A stretch of 64,000 bases of DNA, taken from Sporosarcina gallistercoris. Its GTDB lineage: Bacteria; Bacillota; Bacilli; Bacillales_A; Planococcaceae. Within the stretch, counting starts at the first letter, position 1. Every line of letters starts with the position of its first letter. Below, in pieces: positions 25,056 through 33,139 of this stretch. The position numbers and the translations under genes are program-made. Below the pieces are notes generated by a model that worked only from the letters and a program-made list of their open reading frames with translations, was not told the DNA's origin and searched no databases. The DNA lies in contig NZ_JACSQY010000001.1 of NCBI RefSeq assembly GCF_014836415.1, positions 1 through 64,000 on the forward strand, in the 5' to 3' direction.

Positions 25056-27101
25056 TCAAGTGTAATCGCGTTCGATTTTTTCTTCCCACTTCTTGTGGAA
25101 CACTTGTTTCTCGTTTTCCCATGCTTTCAATTCATTCATGAGATAATAATGGGTTTCATCTGCAGTCATCGTACTCTTTGTCTCTAAATACGTTTGCCAT
25201 CCATCTTTCCCAACGCTCAATGTCCAATCGCATTCTACACGGGCACTGAGCGGATCATTTTCTCTTATGGTATAGACATTTCGATTGGTACTTCCATATT
25301 CGATCCCATTGACATGCAGTTTACGCTTTCCTTCATCTGAAAAGTCATCCAAAATCCAGACGCCGGTTGCTGCATCATGCTTCACTTCACGTGTACGGCC
25401 CGCTTCACGCATAATGTCTTTCTCTAATACGGGAGCTGTTTCCGCTTGAGCAAAAGGTTTTAACGCCTTGTCGAGATCTTTAGGATTTCTAAGCGGCAAG
25501 ACTAGTGCTGTTTCTTCTCCCGTTTCTATTGTAAAGGTAACCGGTTCCGGGAAGGGCCAAATATGCGGCCAATAGTTTGGTGAAACGGCGAGCTGCCAAT
25601 GGTGGCCTTTTTGCAGCGTATGACCGATAACGTCCATCTTCACAGTTATGTCGTAATACTTTCCTGGCTCCAAGTAACTTGGTGTCTCGTCGCTCTCGCG
25701 GTGCGTTAGATTCAGCACGCCCCAAGTGATGCGAGTTGCAGAACCATCGGGTGCGACGTCATTGAGTCTCACCACTAAATGTGCAGCTTTTTTATCCGAA
25801 GCTATTCTGCAGCGGAATTCGGGTTCTCCAAGAATAGGTTGGTCTTCTTCGACAGGAGCCGCATCGAATACAACCGCCATCCCATTCTCAATTCGCTGAT
25901 CGGCAGGAAGGTCCCCTGGCTGACCAAATGGACAGAAGACGCCTGCATACAGTCCGTGTTGTTGGACGGACGATACAATCACTTGTTTGTTTTCAGGAGT
26001 TTCAAATAAGTTCTTGCCGTTCAAGAAAAGATGCTTTTCCTTTATATGTGCAGGAGGCCATTGGTCTTCAGCAACCCAGTGGCCAGGGCGATATGAATAC
26101 TCTGTCTGTGGAGGAACGCTATCTTGCATGTAGACACGAACCATTGGCTCGTCCATGATGCCAGTGCGTTCGTTTTTCAGCCATTCATCCCACCAGCGGA
26201 CTGCTTCTTGCAGGAATCCGATTTGCGGACCTGGAACCGCCATTTCAGGATACTCATGCGCCCAAGGACCGATCAATCCTTTTTTAGGTCCTTTTAAACC
26301 TGTTAATAATCTTGGAATGGCGTTCGTGTAGCCATCTGCCCAACCGCCTACTGCAAAGACGGGAATCGTTATATCCTGGTAGTTTTCAATGACAGAGCCG
26401 TGTTTCCAGTATGCATCTCTGCGCTGATGTCTGACCCATTCTTCTACATAAGGAGGAGTCAATTCCATACGCTCCAACCAGTTTTCTTTCCAAGATTCTC
26501 CTCGGACTTCCGGAAATTGCGGACGTGCATTGTAGGCAAACATCGTACTCGCCCACCAAAGCATATCTGAAGCTAGCATCGCACCTCCCTTATAATGGAC
26601 ATCATCTGAATACCGATCATCTGTCGAACACAATGTGATGATTGCTTTCAGCGCCGGATGTTGGCGCGCAGCAACTTGGAGTCCATTGAAGCCTCCCCAC
26701 GATTTGCCGATCATCCCGACACTCCCAGTTGACCATGGCTGTTTTGATATCCAGTCCAATATTTCCAGTGCATCATCTTGCTCTTGCTTCAAGTATTCAT
26801 CATACAAAATGCCGTCCGAATCGCCGGTTCCACGGATATCGACACGAATGCTTGCATAACCATGTCCTGCAAAGTAAGGATGACGCAGGGAATCACGCAA
26901 TGCTGTGAATTCGTTTTTACGATACGGCAAGTACTCAAGGATTGCTGGTACAGGGTTTTTTTCTGCATCTTCCGGCAACCAAATGTGTGCAGCCAATTGT
27001 GTCCCGTCAGAAAGCGGGATCATGACGTTCGCTAATTCTATCGTCTTCTTAGGGAATGTCGTGCGGATAGATCGATTTGTTTCTCTTACGTTAAATACCA
27101 T
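25056..27101 (-). CDS. CocE/NonD family hydrolase (X-Pro dipeptidyl-peptidase-like)
   Basis: A protein of 681 residues with an alpha/beta-hydrolase domain (about 25-360) and a C-terminal jelly-roll domain (about 370-560), as in cocaine esterase, glutaryl-7-ACA acylase and X-Pro peptidase relatives. The nucleophile is Ser in GKSWGG (about residue 134), the acid Asp in GGWADGY (about 255) and the His in GPWAHEYP (about 281). It hydrolyses an ester or amide bond; the substrate is unknown. No signal peptide, so probably cytoplasmic. ATG at 27101 follows GGAGG 8 nt upstream. It starts within about 16 nt of the end of the BCCT transporter gene, suggesting it acts on an imported compound. Confidence 0.87.
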   Translation of the reverse strand: MVFNVRETNRSIRTTFPKKTIELANVMIPLSDGTQLAAHIWLPEDAEKNPVPAILEYLPYRKNEFTALRDSLRHPYFAGHGYASIRVDIRGTGDSDGILYDEYLKQEQDDALEILDWISKQPWSTGSVGMIGKSWGGFNGLQVAARQHPALKAIITLCSTDDRYSDDVHYKGGAMLASDMLWWASTMFAYNARPQFPEVRGESWKENWLERMELTPPYVEEWVRHQRRDAYWKHGSVIENYQDITIPVFAVGGWADGYTNAIPRLLTGLKGPKKGLIGPWAHEYPEMAVPGPQIGFLQEAVRWWDEWLKNERTGIMDEPMVRVYMQDSVPPQTEYSYRPGHWVAEDQWPPAHIKEKHLFLNGKNLFETPENKQVIVSSVQQHGLYAGVFCPFGQPGDLPADQRIENGMAVVFDAAPVEEDQPILGEPEFRCRIASDKKAAHLVVRLNDVAPDGSATRITWGVLNLTHRESDETPSYLEPGKYYDITVKMDVIGHTLQKGHHWQLAVSPNYWPHIWPFPEPVTFTIETGEETALVLPLRNPKDLDKALKPFAQAETAPVLEKDIMREAGRTREVKHDAATGVWILDDFSDEGKRKLHVNGIEYGSTNRNVYTIRENDPLSARVECDWTLSVGKDGWQTYLETKSTMTADETHYYLMNELKAWENEKQVFHKKWEEKIERDYT

Positions 27102-27116
27102 AAGAATTGCCTCCAA

Positions 27117-28631
27117 TCATTTGTTTAAGTTTTCGTTCGGGAAATCTTCTCGCAACCATCTAATAAACGAGACGAGCAGCAACAAGTAGATAATGAATAT
27201 CGGTACAGCTACAATTACTGCAGAAGTCTGTATGACGCGAAGCCCTCCAACTAGAAGCAGTGATATGGAAAGTACGGCAAGTATTGCTCCCCAGATCATA
27301 CGATGCCACCGTGCAGGATCTTCACCAGGTTGTAATTCTTTTGTTGCAACAGCTGCTAAAATGTACGTTGCAGAGTCCATCGATGTCGATAAAAATACGA
27401 CACCAACGATTACAAAGAATGGCAACACAAGTACGTCGAGCGGTAAAGAACGGAGAATTTCCACAACAGCTGCCGGTCCACTTTGTTCGGATAATGTTTT
27501 GGCAACATCCGCAACGCCTTGTAACTGCAAGTTCATGGAGTAACCACCGAATACCATGAAATAGATCCAACCGCCGATAGACCCCCATAGAAGCATGTGG
27601 GTGATGAGCTCACGCAACGTACGCCCTTTGGAAATCCGGGCGACGAATAATCCCATGAACATCGCGGTTGCCGCAAACCAAGCCCAGTAGAACACTGTCC
27701 AACCTTGAGGGAATCCCCCTTTGGCAATTGGATCTGTATGGAAACTCATGAATGTAAAGTTTTGAAGCATCATTCCAAAACTGTTCGAAAAATACGTGAG
27801 TATAAACGAAGTAGGTCCTGCGATGAAAACAAAGATAGCAAGGGCGACCGCTAAGTAAATATTAATATCACTTAGTCTTCGAATCCCTTTTTGCAAGCCT
27901 AAAAAGGCACTGGCAGAGTAGATAATTGTTATAAGAATAACGATAACTGCATCCATTCCTAGCGACGGTTCAATGGAAAGTATCGATCCGACAACTGCGG
28001 ATACCATGGGAACACCAAGTCCTAAAGAAGTTCCAAGCCCTCCGACTAAACTCCAAATCACTAGCACATCAATAAGCTTTGCCACCCAGCCATCTGAATA
28101 TTTACCAAGCGCTCCACTTAGTGCTGTACTGATTTTAAGAGAGGGACGTTTCCTCACGTAATAGGAATATGCGATTACTACAGTAGGAAATGCATAAAGA
28201 GACCATGCAGAGATTCCCCAGTGGAACAAACCATATGTAAGCGACCATTCAGCTGCTTCATTTGTACCTGATTCAATTCCAAATGGAGGACCTGTAAAGT
28301 AGGAAATCGGTTCAATCATGGACCAATACATGATGCTGGTTCCCATTCCTGCTGTAAACAGCATCGCACCCCAACTGAAACTGGAGAACTCAGGTTTCCC
28401 TTCTCCCAATTTAATACGGCCAAACTTACTGAATGCCAGCCATATTAAAAATACGAACAGTCCGAAAGTCAAAAATTGAAAAGCCCAATCCATTTTAAAC
28501 GTTATGAATGTCATGACATCATCTAGTACGGGTTCAGCACTCTCCCTAAAGACTACAAGCAACACAGTTGCGAGTAAAATGAACCCTATCGAAGTCCAAA
28601 ACACGAACGGATCTAACTTTGTTTTCTGCAT
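27117..28631 (-). CDS. BCCT family transporter (betaine/choline/carnitine type)
   Basis: A 504-residue, 12-helix secondary transporter. The glycine-rich helix reads AGMGTSIMYWSMIEP. The TM4 aromatic box residues of BetP (Trp, Trp, Tyr) are kept in HWGISAWSLY. The TM8 signature WTVFYWAWFAATAMF...ARISKGRT differs from the usual WAWWISWSPF: the second Trp of the WW pair is Phe and a further Trp is Thr. BCCT carriers move quaternary ammonium compounds with Na+ or H+ or by exchange; these changes suggest a non-standard substrate. First gene of the operon with the hydrolase, preceded by a cre site and two palindromes. Confidence 0.9.
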   Translation of the reverse strand: MQKTKLDPFVFWTSIGFILLATVLLVVFRESAEPVLDDVMTFITFKMDWAFQFLTFGLFVFLIWLAFSKFGRIKLGEGKPEFSSFSWGAMLFTAGMGTSIMYWSMIEPISYFTGPPFGIESGTNEAAEWSLTYGLFHWGISAWSLYAFPTVVIAYSYYVRKRPSLKISTALSGALGKYSDGWVAKLIDVLVIWSLVGGLGTSLGLGVPMVSAVVGSILSIEPSLGMDAVIVILITIIYSASAFLGLQKGIRRLSDINIYLAVALAIFVFIAGPTSFILTYFSNSFGMMLQNFTFMSFHTDPIAKGGFPQGWTVFYWAWFAATAMFMGLFVARISKGRTLRELITHMLLWGSIGGWIYFMVFGGYSMNLQLQGVADVAKTLSEQSGPAAVVEILRSLPLDVLVLPFFVIVGVVFLSTSMDSATYILAAVATKELQPGEDPARWHRMIWGAILAVLSISLLLVGGLRVIQTSAVIVAVPIFIIYLLLLVSFIRWLREDFPNENLNK

Positions 28632-28666
28632 CCTTCAACCCCCTTTTTTGTTTCACAACTTGAATT

Positions 28667-28680
28667 TGATAACGCTTTCA
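28667..28680 (-). promoter_or_regulatory. Putative CcpA cre site upstream of BCCT operon
   Basis: The sequence TGATAACGCTTTCA matches the cre consensus TGWNANCGNTNWCA at every defined position. It lies 36-49 nt before the BCCT start codon, where bound CcpA would block transcription. This suggests carbon catabolite repression of the transporter and hydrolase. Confidence 0.7.
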
Positions 28681-28687
28681 AATATCA

Positions 28688-28709
28688 CAATTCAATGGTA
28701 ATTGAATTG
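28688..28709. promoter_or_regulatory. Palindromic operator candidate 1 (CAATTCAAT/ATTGAATTG)
   Basis: A perfect inverted repeat with 9-bp arms CAATTCAAT and ATTGAATTG around GGTA. It lies 8 bp beyond the cre site, between the divergent TetR and BCCT genes. A likely binding site for the adjacent TetR-type regulator (inference). Confidence 0.65.
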
Positions 28710-28728
28710 CGGTATCTTCATTTCCGTT

Positions 28729-28746
28729 ATATAATCATGATTATAT
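28729..28746. promoter_or_regulatory. Palindromic operator candidate 2 (ATATAATCATGATTATAT)
   Basis: A perfect 18-bp palindrome in the same divergent intergenic region, 19 bp from candidate 1 and about 110 bp before the TetR gene. Its arms differ in sequence from candidate 1, so the two may bind different proteins, or one may overlap a promoter -10 element. Confidence 0.55.
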
Positions 28747-28853
28747 CGTGAACGTGTTTATACTATCAGAATAAACTCGCTAGTACAAGCAGTTTAAGAT
28801 AGACTGGTAGTATTGTACAATTAAGGATATAAGAGAAAAGCGAGGCGCTCCAT

Positions 28854-29507
28854 TTGGATAAAAAAAAGCTTCAAAAGAGCAGAATGTGGAAATACTTTGT
28901 CGAGGCCACAACAGATATTATTGAAGAAGAAGGTGCGAGAGCGGTTACAATCCGTAAAGTCGCTGATCGTGCAGGTTACAATAGCGCAACCATTTACAAT
29001 TACTTTGACGAGTTTTCACACTTGCTGTTTTTCGCGTCGATGAGATTGATGCAGGAATATACAGTTGAAGTGACGAGACGCATGAACGAGAGCTCATGCG
29101 CCATAGAACAATATGAGATTGCATGGGAATGTTTTTGTGAATATTCGTTCAAACAGCCAGACATTTTCTACTCCGTTTTCATCCGGGATTTAGGGGATAA
29201 TCCAGACAATCTATTGGAGAAATACTATGAATTCTATCCCTCTGATATAGTAGACGTTCCTGCAGAGATCAGAATGAGCTTACTTGAACAAAATGTTGTA
29301 AATAGAGGCAATCCCATCTTAAAAAGAGCTGCAGAACAAGGCAATCTAGATCCGGATAAAATCGAATCACTCAATGAAGTCACCATTTTAATCTGGCAAG
29401 GAATGCTTATGAACTTCCTAAACAATCGGATTGAAGCAACACCCGAGGAAGCTGCGAGTCGGACTATGGTCTATGTGTCGGAGATCATTAACCGGTTGAA
29501 AATCTAA
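28854..29507 (+). CDS. TetR/AcrR family transcriptional regulator
   Basis: A 217-residue regulator. Residues about 12-62 form the TetR helix-turn-helix (DIIEEEGARAVTIRKVADRAGYNSATIYNYF). The rest is a helical ligand-binding domain with DEFSHLLFFASMRLM next to the DNA-binding part and a long variable C-terminal region. Start TTG at 28854 with GAGG 8 nt upstream; an ATG ten codons later is possible. It faces the BCCT-hydrolase operon across 222 bp and probably controls it and itself through the palindromes there. A terminator follows. Confidence 0.88.
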   Translation: MDKKKLQKSRMWKYFVEATTDIIEEEGARAVTIRKVADRAGYNSATIYNYFDEFSHLLFFASMRLMQEYTVEVTRRMNESSCAIEQYEIAWECFCEYSFKQPDIFYSVFIRDLGDNPDNLLEKYYEFYPSDIVDVPAEIRMSLLEQNVVNRGNPILKRAAEQGNLDPDKIESLNEVTILIWQGMLMNFLNNRIEATPEEAASRTMVYVSEIINRLKI

Positions 29508-29516
29508 ATTAATTTT

Positions 29517-29546
29517 AAAAGCCATGCAATCCATCGCATGGCTTTT
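29517..29546 (+). terminator. Terminator after TetR gene
   Basis: An 11-bp stem, AAAAGCCATGC / GCATGGCTTTT, with an 8-nt loop. Its position between converging transcripts allows it to act on both strands. Confidence 0.8.
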
Positions 29547-29642
29547 CAGGAAATCATCAACATATTCTAAGTACGATTCTTAGTTTCCTCTTTTATCCTT
29601 ATAATTATTAGGAGATGCAATAAAGATTAAAAAGATTTCTTT

Positions 29643-31421
29643 TTAATCTAAGGCGTCTAATATAGGAGTCAATCTAACTAATTGAATGGGGGAATCCATT
29701 CCGTGAAGCGTTGTCGAGAACTCCTTGGCAGTTCCTAGACTTTCTTCCATATCCAACTCATCAAAAAGGTTCTTCTTCAACACGATGTCTCCTCCCGTGC
29801 TCTGTTGTTGAACACGCGCAGCCATATTAACAGTTCTGCCAAAGTAATCTAACACTCCATTTGCATTGACCGCTATAACAGGCCCCTCGTGCAGACCCAC
29901 CTTTATCGTGACTGGGTTATTCAATAAATTATTGAGGGATGAGACTGATGATTGTATTTCAAGTGCTGCATACAACGCTTGAATATTGGAAGCGAAAGCC
30001 GCCATGATTGAATCCCCTATGGTTTTTACAATCGTCCCTTCATGAGCTCGGATTATACTACCTAGCGACGTAAAATGTTTTTGGACATCGCTATATGCCC
30101 TAGCATCTCCAACCCGTTCATATAATTGAGTCGAATCCTTCAAATCTGTAAACAGAATGGTCAACTTACCTACACCTATTTGCATACCCGGTGCAAGGAC
30201 TTCAGCTGGCAGCAAATCACGGAACAACTGAAGTGAAGTAACTTCCCGTGCTGTAAGGGCAAATTCGTCCCAACGTGTCTCTTCGAATGCCACAACTAAT
30301 TCTTCATCACTTTCGTTGACTATTGAAATATTTCTACTTTGGATGAGAAATGGTTCGGTAATACCATCCGGCTGTAGATGAATCTGGGAAGATTCCATAT
30401 TAGGTTGAAAGATAAATGGGATTTTAAAATTATACTTCACTAACCTAACTTGCATATCCTTTGGAATACTAGACCAAGGTATATGTGTTATCGCATGAGG
30501 GGGAATTCTAAACTGTCCAACAGTATGAGGTGAATTGGTTGGTCCGTTTATGCAAAACGTTTCCTCGTTAGTTTTCCGAATCGCTCCGTTCACGTGAAAG
30601 GTCATTTCTACATAGTTTTCAAAATCAAGGTCAAAGTCAACACCACATAAATCACAATGTACTGTTTTTTTCACGTCTTTTAAGACAGAAGCATGGTCTT
30701 TAGCAACACGGCAGTTCGGACACATCAAACTCCATTCATAATCCAACACTCCCGTTTCACTCGCAAACAAAAAGAGACGGACTGCTTGTTGTTTCGTAAA
30801 TCCATGCTCAAATGCCCAACGGTAGGGCTGAATAGATGTCACAGCTTCATCCGATTCCATCCGAATGGTCCTGATGAATGAGTCGACAAGGTTCCGTTCA
30901 AGAGATAACTCCTTCAAGTGGTGCTCTGCATCTTGTAAAAGGCGTTCATTCACCTGGATGGATTTCTGTTCTTTTAATGTCGGCACCTGGCTCTTTGTTG
31001 CTGCAGCGTCTTCGACATAACTAAATGTCTGATAGAGTTGAGGAATGATCCCTTTCTTTAATGCTATTTTGCCTATGAGAGAACGGTATTCAAACACTCC
31101 AGTCAACGTCATATTCGTTACTCGCTCGTCCACTTTCTCAAGTGACACTTTCCAAATGACACGCTCTACAGGCCCCTTCGTGTATTTACGTTCAACCGAG
31201 TAGAAGGATCCGCGTACCCATTCAAAAACGTGTTCTTCCCACTCAACCTCTACAAATCCGAAAGCTTTTCCTTTAGCTTTTCGAATGAGCTGACGGGTTC
31301 CAGTCGTAAACGGTGAAAAGCTGACTGGAAATAATCCAATGTATCGGTTCAAGCGATTGGTGTCAGAAACAAGTTCCCACACGATTTCAAGTGGCAAGTT
31401 TACTAGACGAGTTTCTTTCAT
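29643..31421 (-). CDS. Class III adenylate cyclase with SRPBCC and DUF5939-like domains
   Basis: About 592 residues if started at ATG 31421. An N-terminal SRPBCC/START-like domain (about 1-145) is followed by a helical region, a zinc-ribbon-like pair CPNC...CDLC (about 240-275), a beta-rich DUF5939-like region (about 280-400) and a class III cyclase domain (about 420-545). The catalytic set is complete: metal-binding Asp in FTDLKDS and GDSIMAAF, purine-recognising Lys in KTIGD and Asp in LDYFG, and transition-state Asn/Arg in NMAAR. This predicts ATP to cAMP. The start is uncertain: in-frame TTG at 31439 sits just after AAGGA, and a longer reading frame overlaps the upstream gene. Translationally linked to the HD-GYP gene. 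Confidence 0.85.
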   Translation of the reverse strand: MKETRLVNLPLEIVWELVSDTNRLNRYIGLFPVSFSPFTTGTRQLIRKAKGKAFGFVEVEWEEHVFEWVRGSFYSVERKYTKGPVERVIWKVSLEKVDERVTNMTLTGVFEYRSLIGKIALKKGIIPQLYQTFSYVEDAAATKSQVPTLKEQKSIQVNERLLQDAEHHLKELSLERNLVDSFIRTIRMESDEAVTSIQPYRWAFEHGFTKQQAVRLFLFASETGVLDYEWSLMCPNCRVAKDHASVLKDVKKTVHCDLCGVDFDLDFENYVEMTFHVNGAIRKTNEETFCINGPTNSPHTVGQFRIPPHAITHIPWSSIPKDMQVRLVKYNFKIPFIFQPNMESSQIHLQPDGITEPFLIQSRNISIVNESDEELVVAFEETRWDEFALTAREVTSLQLFRDLLPAEVLAPGMQIGVGKLTILFTDLKDSTQLYERVGDARAYSDVQKHFTSLGSIIRAHEGTIVKTIGDSIMAAFASNIQALYAALEIQSSVSSLNNLLNNPVTIKVGLHEGPVIAVNANGVLDYFGRTVNMAARVQQQSTGGDIVLKKNLFDELDMEESLGTAKEFSTTLHGMDSPIQLVRLTPILDALD

Positions 31422-31446
31422 TGATATATTTTTTGCCAATGTTCCT

Positions 31447-32589
31447 TCACATCCTGTCGGTATAACGATCACGAATTGCAACAAATTCATCTAAATGTTC
31501 AAGGAATATATCAATTAGCGCAGGATCGAATTGTTTGCCTCTTTGCTGAGACATATACGTGACGATTTCTTCAAGCGGCCAAGCCTTTTTATACACCCGG
31601 TCACTGCCGAGTGCATCAAATACATCTGCGACTGCTGTAATCCTTCCGAATATATGAATCTCTTCTTCCTTTAAACCTCTGGGATATCCGCCGCCTTCCC
31701 ATCTTTCATGATGTTCGTAAGCGATAATTGCAGCCGTTTTCAACAATTCACGTTCTGATTTCCGGAAAACATGATATCCGATCACCGTATGCAACTTCAT
31801 TTCTTCAAATTCTTTAGGCGTCAACTTTCCAGGCTTCAACAGTATTCTATCAGGTGTGGCAACTTTGCCGATGTCGTGCATGGGAGAGGCGTAACGGAGA
31901 AGTAGTGCTTGCGGCTCTGAGATACCTGCAAGTTGAGCCAGCTTATATGAATAGGTTGCCACACGTTTTACATGATTGCCGGTTTCTTGTGATCGGCTCT
32001 CCCCTATTTCCCCCATTGTTTCTATAATCTCTTTTTGTGTGTCCAACAATTCGTTATGTAAGATAAAGGCATCCAACGATTTTCCTGCATACGTTGAAGC
32101 GAATGTTAACAACTCTTCATCTTTTTTGGAAAAGCGGGAATTTCCGAGCTTATTGATAGCCTGGAAAGCGCCAATTATTTTTCCTTCTCGGTTATTGAAA
32201 GGAATGCACAATATGGATCGAGTCCTATACCCAGTTTCCTGATCTACAGCTGTATTAAATCGCTCGTCCATATAAGCATCTTCTACATTAATTAACTTCC
32301 CGGTTTGTATGCTTCTTCCCACAAATCCGCTCGTATCAGTTATTGTAATCCGTTCTACTCCGTGGCCTGCTACCGTCCAAACATTCCGGGTAGCAGGTTC
32401 ATGGAGCCAAACCGTACACCGATCTGCTTGGACTAACTTTGTACCTAAATCTGCTAATAACAATAACATCTTAGTAATGTCCGTTTCAGTAGACATTTTT
32501 CCCATATATTCAAAAATCGTAGATAACAATAGATCTGATTGAGAAAAGTCAGAGGAGTCAGGAGATGATCCTATAAGTATTTTTTCCAT
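31447..32589 (-). CDS. GAF domain-containing HD-GYP phosphodiesterase
   Basis: A 380-residue cytoplasmic protein: GAF domain (about 35-170; QADRCTVWLHEP, SILCIPFNNREGKIIGAFQAINK), a short linker helix, and an HD-GYP domain (about 195-370). HD residues are in YASPMHDIGKVATPD, further metal ligands in HTVIGYHVF and AYEHHERWEGGGYPRG (intact GYP), and ADVFDAL follows. HD-GYP enzymes hydrolyse cyclic di-GMP, some also other cyclic dinucleotides. The GAF domain may sense a small ligand or cyclic nucleotide. Start ATG at 32589 with AAAGGA. Its stop lies at the start region of the cyclase gene. Confidence 0.9.
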   Translation of the reverse strand: MEKILIGSSPDSSDFSQSDLLLSTIFEYMGKMSTETDITKMLLLLADLGTKLVQADRCTVWLHEPATRNVWTVAGHGVERITITDTSGFVGRSIQTGKLINVEDAYMDERFNTAVDQETGYRTRSILCIPFNNREGKIIGAFQAINKLGNSRFSKKDEELLTFASTYAGKSLDAFILHNELLDTQKEIIETMGEIGESRSQETGNHVKRVATYSYKLAQLAGISEPQALLLRYASPMHDIGKVATPDRILLKPGKLTPKEFEEMKLHTVIGYHVFRKSERELLKTAAIIAYEHHERWEGGGYPRGLKEEEIHIFGRITAVADVFDALGSDRVYKKAWPLEEIVTYMSQQRGKQFDPALIDIFLEHLDEFVAIRDRYTDRM

Positions 32590-32721
32590 TTAATAATCCT
32601 TTCTGTTTAAAACTGTTGTCACGATACTCACTGTTTGTAATAATAGTAGCATGAATCAGTTATGAATACACAACTAAAGTCATTAGATTTCTCATAAAAT
32701 CAGTAAATCGGAGGTAACAGC

Positions 32722-33072
32722 GTGACATTATTCTCATATTTAATCGTGGGCCATCTGATTGGCGACTATTTACTGCAAACAAGATGGATGGCTGCTGGGA
32801 AAGCAACAAAATGGGCACCCCTCATCACGCATTGCTTCATTTATACATCGGTTGTTAGTGTTGCATTTTTAATGAATTCTGGCATGATTCCTATAAGTGC
32901 GGTCGTTCTTATTTTTGTAAGTCATGTCATTTTGGATCGCCGCCGTTTTGTCGCTTGGTGGGCAAAGACAATCATGGGGCTAAAAGATGAAGAGCCTGCT
33001 TGGTTACTGATTATAGCTGATCAAATTTTCCATATAATCGTACTTGCCCTCATTGCACACATATGGGGGTAA
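32722..33072 (+). CDS. DUF3307 family membrane protein
   Basis: A 116-residue protein of three to four membrane segments. The N-terminal LIVGHLIGDYLLQTRWMA and ITHCFIY, with VSHVILDRR, are typical of DUF3307, a family of small integral membrane proteins with conserved His/Asp residues and no known function. Starts with GTG at 32722, 7 nt after GGAGGT. Monocistronic, with a terminator a few bases behind. Confidence 0.8.
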   Translation: MTLFSYLIVGHLIGDYLLQTRWMAAGKATKWAPLITHCFIYTSVVSVAFLMNSGMIPISAVVLIFVSHVILDRRRFVAWWAKTIMGLKDEEPAWLLIIADQIFHIIVLALIAHIWG

Positions 33073-33076
33073 GTAC

Positions 33077-33117
33077 GAAAAAAAGAAGCAGTATAGTTCA
33101 TCTGCTTCTTTTTTTGA
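33077..33117. terminator. Bidirectional terminator
   Basis: The stem AAAAAAGAAGCAG / CTGCTTCTTTTTTT with a 10-nt loop lies between the DUF3307 gene and the converging reductase gene (ending at 33140). Confidence 0.88.
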
Positions 33118-33139
33118 CGGGATTTAATGATAGATCATA

